Of a stretch of DNA of 10,796 nucleotides, positions 7,829 through 10,796 are shown piece after piece. Made by a program: the position numbers and the translations under genes. The stretch's first letter is position 1. Every line of letters begins with the position of its first letter. This stretch comes from an uncultured Pseudomonadota bacterium (GTDB lineage Bacteria; Myxococcota; UBA796), in NCBI GenBank assembly GCA_913040875.1, contig CAJWHX010000075.1, positions 1-10,796 on the forward strand, read 5' to 3'. The notes under the pieces are model-generated. The model was not told the DNA's origin, did no database searches, and saw only the letters and a program-made list of their open reading frames with translations.

Positions 7829-7888
7829 TGATATTTTCACAATTTAAACAATTATAAAAATTCTATGTTGTTCCTCCAACAAAGTCAA
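7772..7888. repeat. 11-bp exact direct repeat AACAAAGTCAA, two copies
   Basis: AACAAAGTCAA occurs at 7772-7782 and again at 7878-7888. On the minus strand this reads TTGACTTTGTT. The 7878-7888 copy supplies the -35 box of the operon promoter. The 7772-7782 copy lies inside the small ORF and overlaps a perfect inverted repeat, GTCAA-T-TTGAC (7778-7788). It has no good -10 box downstream, so it is not a second promoter. A paired binding site for a regulator is one explanation. Confidence 0.4.
7860..7888 (-). promoter_or_regulatory. Sigma70-like promoter for the leftward lipoprotein operon
   Basis: On the minus strand TTGACT (7888-7883) and TAGAAT (7865-7860) are separated by exactly 17 bp, with five of six matches in each box, followed by a very AT-rich stretch (7829-7859). 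Transcription would begin near 7853, about 25 nt before ATG 7828 and about 140 nt before the MopE/FG-GAP gene. The spacer holds a short inverted repeat, TGTTG-N6-CAACA, which may be a weak operator or chance. Confidence 0.55.
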
Positions 7889-7935
7889 CCCGAGAATTTT
7901 GCATGATTGGTTTATAGTGTGGCTTCAGATGGCCT

Positions 7936-8151
7936 TTACTCCATACTCATGCCTGTATCTTCCATATCCTCTTCCATAGCCATACAGTGTCCCATCTCGG
8001 CGTGGCACATTAGTCCTTCTGCAGCACAGTCCTCAACGTCCACACAGTTCTCACCGTTGCCATCACACTCTTGCAGTACTTCTGCCTCTGTACATGTATA
8101 GGTGATCGTTTCACCACAGCCGATGAGTAGGCTTAGCATTATAGTAATCAT
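7936..8151 (-). CDS. Small Cys-rich, Met/His-rich predicted lipoprotein (71 aa)
   Basis: The start is ATG 8151, supported by AAGGAGAG four bases upstream (8163-8156). The protein begins MITIMLSLLIGC, an 11-residue signal with lipobox LIGC and lipidated Cys12; there is no basic residue in the signal. The mature part has six further cysteines (20, 29, 36, 42, 49, 56) with spacing X8, X6, X5, X6, X6, which could form three disulfides after export. The C-terminal 24 residues hold seven methionines, two histidines (50, 55) lie next to the last cysteines, and the tail is acidic. This composition would suit soft-metal binding or simply a disulfide-stapled surface peptide; neither is proven. It lies 57 bp after asnS, has its own candidate promoter and precedes the lipoprotein operon on the same strand. 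I do not recognise a named family. Confidence 0.8.
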   Translation of the reverse strand: MITIMLSLLIGCGETITYTCTEAEVLQECDGNGENCVDVEDCAAEGLMCHAEMGHCMAMEEDMEDTGMSME

Positions 8152-8155
8152 TGTG

Positions 8156-8163
8156 CTCTCCTT
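8156..8163 (-). promoter_or_regulatory. Ribosome binding site of the small Cys-rich lipoprotein
   Basis: AAGGAGAG on the minus strand, followed by CACA and the ATG at 8151. A near-ideal Shine-Dalgarno for such a short ORF is the main reason to accept the gene and its very short signal peptide. Confidence 0.75.
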
Positions 8164-8173
8164 TCAAGATGAC

Positions 8174-8201
8174 TGTATACCTTTCAAACGCGTTTGGTCA
8201 G
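8174..8201 (-). promoter_or_regulatory. Candidate promoter with palindromic operator for the small Cys-rich lipoprotein
   Basis: On the minus strand CTGACC (8201-8196) and TATACA (8179-8174) are 16 bp apart, each with four of six consensus matches. Transcription would begin near 8167 and leave a leader of about 16 nt carrying the ribosome site. The spacer contains the perfect 12-bp palindrome CAAACGCGTTTG (8185-8196). A palindrome between the two boxes is where many repressors and MerR-type activators bind, so the gene may be regulated separately from asnS. No T-run follows the palindrome on either strand, so it is not a terminator. Confidence 0.45.
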
Positions 8202-8217
8202 AGTTTGATTAAAACTC
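8201..8217. repeat. Perfect inverted repeat across the asnS stop codon
   Basis: GAGTTT (8201-8206) and AAACTC (8212-8217) flank a five-base loop that holds most of the asnS TAA. The stem is AT-rich and no T-run follows on the minus strand, so it may be an mRNA 3'-end structure but not a convincing intrinsic terminator. It lies four bases from the 12-bp palindrome at 8185-8196. Confidence 0.4.
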
Positions 8218-9648
8218 AGCGTGCTTTGGTGTTCGTGGGAACGAGATGACATCGCGAATATTAGATAAACCAGTGACATACATCACCAGTCTCTCGAAAC
8301 CGAGGCCAAATCCAGCATGCGGTACGGTTCCAAACTCACGAAGATTCAAGTACCACCAGTAGTCCTTTTCATCCAGGACGTGATGTCCAATGCGCTCTTT
8401 CAGAACATCCAAACGGTCTTCACGTTGAGAACCACCGATGAGCTCACCTATGCGTGGCACCAATACATCCATTGCACGAACGGTTTTGCCATCGTCATTC
8501 AAGTACATGTAGAAGGATTTGAATGATGCAGGGTAGTCGGTCACGATGGTGGGAGCCTTGAACAGTTCTTCTGAGAGATAGCGTTCATGCTCCGTTTGCA
8601 AAGCGTCGCCCCAGTTCGTTGGATGGTCAAACTTCTTGCCCGATTTGTTCAACAGATCAATCGCTTCAGTATAGGTGACGCGCTGGAATGGAGTATTGAC
8701 AACCTGTTCCAAAGTTTGAAGCAAAGACACTTTACTGCCGTCAAAGAATGGGGAGGAGAATTTTTTGTTGGTGATGATTTGCTCACAGAACTCCAAGTCT
8801 TCTTGGCAATTGTCCATGACGTCTTTGATGACGCCTTGAAGAAATGCTTCAGCCAAGTCGGCATCAGCATTTAAATCTGCAAAAGCCAGCTCTGGTTCGA
8901 TCATCCAAAACTCAGAGGCGTGTCGACTGGTGTTTGAGTTCTCAGCGCGGAAGGTGGGTCCAAAGGTGTACACACGAGATAGACCACAGGCCAAGTTTTC
9001 TGCAGAGAGCTGACCGGATACTGTCAGAAAGGTCTTCTTACCAAAGAAGTCTTGAGAAAAATCGATGGGTGCATCGGCTTTGTTGCCCAACCTGGGTGGA
9101 TTTTCTAAGTCCAACGTCGTCACCTGGAACATCTCTCCGGCACCTTCACAGTCACTGGCGGTAATGATGGGGGTATGGACGTAATGGAAGTTGTGATCTC
9201 TAAAGAACTTGTGCACCGCTTGTGCGCAGGCGCCGCGAACTCGTGTTGACATTCCCATGACCTTTGTACGGGAACGAATGTGGGCATTGGCTCGCAGAAA
9301 TTCAGGTCCTTGTCGTTTCTTTTGAAGGGGGTAGGATTCTGGAACTGTACCGATAATCTCAAGTTCGTCAGCATGCACTTCAATGCGTTGTTTGGCACCC
9401 TGACTGGCAACGATACGTCCAACAATTCGAATGGAGGCACCTGTTCCAGCCAGCACGATGTTTTCATCGTAGTTTGGAATGGTATTGTCGACAATGATTT
9501 GAAGACCATTCAGTACAGAACCATCGTTCAATTCAATGAAAGAAAAGGTTTTCTGTGTGCGCTTTGTTACCACCCAACCCATTACTTCAGTAGAGGTTCC
9601 GATCTCACCAGAGGCTAAGATGTCTCGAACTTGAGGTCTGTTGAACAT
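8209..9648 (-). CDS. asnS: Asparaginyl-tRNA synthetase
   Basis: Cytoplasmic class IIb enzyme that attaches asparagine to tRNA-Asn using ATP. The 479-residue product has the usual length (E. coli AsnRS is 466). Residues about 15-100 are the N-terminal OB-fold anticodon-binding domain. The catalytic core has CEGAGEMF (168-174), DFFGK, SGQL, the class II motif 2 FRAENSNTSRH (233-243), GGSQRE (405-410), and motif 3 in GFGLGFERL (446-454), ending VISFPRTPKHAEF. It aligns closely by eye with the E. coli protein throughout. ATG 9648 is chosen because AGGAG sits exactly five bases upstream; the in-frame ATG at 9663 has no ribosome site. Only 79 bp separate it from the upstream gene, and these are largely taken up by a hairpin, so no full promoter is evident there. 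It may be transcribed from further upstream. Presence of asnS suggests direct Asn charging, though Asp-tRNA amidation could coexist. Confidence 0.98.
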   Translation of the reverse strand: MFNRPQVRDILASGEIGTSTEVMGWVVTKRTQKTFSFIELNDGSVLNGLQIIVDNTIPNYDENIVLAGTGASIRIVGRIVASQGAKQRIEVHADELEIIGTVPESYPLQKKRQGPEFLRANAHIRSRTKVMGMSTRVRGACAQAVHKFFRDHNFHYVHTPIITASDCEGAGEMFQVTTLDLENPPRLGNKADAPIDFSQDFFGKKTFLTVSGQLSAENLACGLSRVYTFGPTFRAENSNTSRHASEFWMIEPELAFADLNADADLAEAFLQGVIKDVMDNCQEDLEFCEQIITNKKFSSPFFDGSKVSLLQTLEQVVNTPFQRVTYTEAIDLLNKSGKKFDHPTNWGDALQTEHERYLSEELFKAPTIVTDYPASFKSFYMYLNDDGKTVRAMDVLVPRIGELIGGSQREDRLDVLKERIGHHVLDEKDYWWYLNLREFGTVPHAGFGLGFERLVMYVTGLSNIRDVISFPRTPKHAEF

Positions 9649-9653
9649 GCCAT

Positions 9654-9658
9654 CTCCT
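9654..9658 (-). promoter_or_regulatory. Ribosome binding site deciding the asnS start
   Basis: AGGAG on the minus strand, then ATGGC, then ATG 9648. It overlaps the reading frame of the longer alternative start at 9663, which has no such site, so the shorter protein is preferred. Confidence 0.7.
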
Positions 9659-9671
9659 ATCAAACGATGTC

Positions 9672-9703
9672 AAAAGATGTCCCCACCTTAACTCGGTGGC
9701 ATC
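9672..9703 (-). terminator. Possible intrinsic terminator or attenuator between the right-edge gene and asnS
   Basis: On the minus strand GATG-CCACC (9703-9695) pairs with GGTGG (9687-9683) and, after a three-base bulge, CATC (9679-9676), followed by TTTT (9675-9672). The hairpin begins 24 nt after the upstream gene's stop. The stem is short and bulged and the T-run has only four bases, so strength is doubtful. Because it lies just before the asnS ribosome site, it could also act as an attenuator of read-through into asnS. Confidence 0.35.
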
Positions 9704-9727
9704 AAAACTTCCAGTGTTCTTCGTGTG

Positions 9728-10796
9728 CTATTTCTTGGTCTTCTTGGTCTTTCCAGTCGATTTAGTCTTGGGTTTGTTTTTGGCTTCCGAGACATCGATG
9801 GACCCACTCAACTTGACAGAGGACCCACTTGCAGACCAATCTTCGAGTTTTAATTTCCATTTCAATCCACTCATGTTTGTACTTTTGTGGTTTGGTAAAC
9901 TTTGAGACAGCTGATCTGAAATTCCGTCCAAAATGAAACTCTCGGCGATCAATGCAAGTGGATCAGCCAATCCAGCACGCGGACTTTTGTCTCCTTCCTC
10001 TACAGAGTTTCCTTTGAGTTTTAATTTGTGCTCCTTTTGTTCGATGGTCCCAGTGGCGGTATACTCCCTCCACCACAGTCCTCGACCTTCAATTTTCCAG
10101 AGTCGAAGTGCGAGTTCAAATGCATCTTCCTGTATTTTGAGTCCAACGGGATCGACCGCAACACCATAGCCTACGACCCCCATAGAGAAGGCTTTTTGTT
10201 GTGTCCATCCGAGTAACGTTTCTTGATGGACCCAGAGTTCCCAATCTTCTTCCAGAGCCAGCGGAGGAACTTTGGTATTCATAGAGTGCTCAATATTGGA
10301 ACGGATCTCTACATTTTGACTGAGAGGGGTACTGTTTAAACGAATTCCGCGTACGGGTAAATTGATAGCCCCCATTTGAATAGGGGGAAGATCGCTGAGT
10401 TGTTTTCCCATCCATTCCTCAATCCATGGACTTAGATCTACAGACTTAAGTGGATTTATCGATATATCGGACAGTTGGGCTTTTAAAGAGTCTAGTTTGG
10501 TGATGTGTAGGCTGAGCTGTCCGTTGTCATTGTCCACTTTGGCGTTGGTTTTGAGGCGCAGTTTGACCGATTCTTCTCCAGTCTTCTTCCCCAATTTCCA
10601 TTTAATGGGACCTTCGAGTACGGCGAATACCTGTACCTCTTCTTTGCTTGGTGCATCTGAAATAACCAGACGTTTTACACTGAGTTTCGGAGTCAGTTTC
10701 GCCTTGAACCCCAAGAACTCTTTCGTTGAACTAGGGACGTCTTGGAGGGTGTTGTCTAAAACATGCGAGGCAAGTTCTGAAATTCGTGTGTAGTCC
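9728..10796 (-). CDS. Unrecognised beta-rich protein with Lys-rich tail (C-terminal part, runs off the right edge)
   Basis: The frame is open from the window end to the TAG at 9730-9728, showing 355 C-terminal residues; the first visible ones are DYTRISELASHVLDN. No ATG occurs in the upstream part, and the TTG at 10714 is not a convincing start, so the true start lies outside the window. The sequence alternates hydrophobic and charged residues as in beta-strands (for example KLTPKLSVKRLVIS, HKLKLKGN, KWKLKLEDW), with few cysteines. It has a Pro-containing segment SDLPPIQMGAINLPVRGIRL and ends in a strongly basic tail, KNKPKTKSTGKTKKTKK. The pattern faintly recalls elongated lipid-binding (TULIP or AsmA-like) or DUF4403-like proteins, but this is a guess. 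The base composition matches its neighbours. It lies upstream of asnS on the same strand with a possible terminator between. Function unknown. Confidence 0.75.
   Translation of the reverse strand, partial: DYTRISELASHVLDNTLQDVPSSTKEFLGFKAKLTPKLSVKRLVISDAPSKEEVQVFAVLEGPIKWKLGKKTGEESVKLRLKTNAKVDNDNGQLSLHITKLDSLKAQLSDISINPLKSVDLSPWIEEWMGKQLSDLPPIQMGAINLPVRGIRLNSTPLSQNVEIRSNIEHSMNTKVPPLALEEDWELWVHQETLLGWTQQKAFSMGVVGYGVAVDPVGLKIQEDAFELALRLWKIEGRGLWWREYTATGTIEQKEHKLKLKGNSVEEGDKSPRAGLADPLALIAESFILDGISDQLSQSLPNHKSTNMSGLKWKLKLEDWSASGSSVKLSGSIDVSEAKNKPKTKSTGKTKKTKK

Noticed and set aside
9649..9663. Longer AsnRS start (ATG 9663, five extra residues)
   Set aside because: The AGGAG ribosome site lies downstream of it and at ideal spacing for ATG 9648.

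Overview
The window (about 10.8 kb, moderate base composition) looks like chromosomal DNA of a Gram-negative, deltaproteobacteria-like organism, most plausibly Myxococcota, Bradymonadota or a relative. This is inferred from gene content: MopE-type Asp/Asn/Cys metal-binding repeats joined to FG-GAP repeats, a second FG-GAP lipoprotein with the 'WNQHGYN...' block and a CARDB-like end, a surface beta-propeller lipoprotein, and very short lipoprotein signal peptides. No transposase, integrase, phage gene, tRNA, rRNA or CRISPR array was seen.

Layout. 33-1778 (+): a P1B-type metal ATPase with all catalytic motifs but FPS in place of the metal-site CPx motif, and a shortened or interrupted N-terminus at the window edge. 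1873-3444 (+): a lipoprotein with an acidic linker and a YVTN/WD40-like beta-propeller. It converges, with an 18-bp gap, on a leftward block. Read in its own direction, that block has a good sigma70-like promoter (7888-7860), a previously uncalled 39-codon ORF (7828-7709), a 742-aa MopE/FG-GAP lipoprotein (7712-5484) and a 673-aa FG-GAP/CARDB lipoprotein (5484-3463). The three ORFs are chained by an ATGA and a TGATG overlap, so they look like one translationally coupled operon. Upstream on the same strand are a 71-aa Cys/Met-rich lipoprotein (8151-7936) with its own candidate promoter carrying a 12-bp palindrome, then asparaginyl-tRNA synthetase asnS (9648-8209), then the C-terminal 355 residues of an unrecognised Lys-rich, beta-rich protein running off the right edge (10796-9728).

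How the genes may work together. asnS is housekeeping. The other recognisable products are mostly envelope proteins: four predicted lipoproteins, three of them large extracytoplasmic display proteins with many acidic Ca2+-type loops, and one metal-type P-ATPase. A shared cell-surface or metal/Ca2+ role is possible but is inference. No intergenic gap exceeds about 110 bp once the small ORF is counted (223 bp without it), so there is no long non-coding stretch.

The items most worth a second look are the FPS-variant P1B ATPase and its 5' end, the overlapping small ORF, the palindrome inside the small lipoprotein's promoter, and the Cys/Met/His-rich small lipoprotein.
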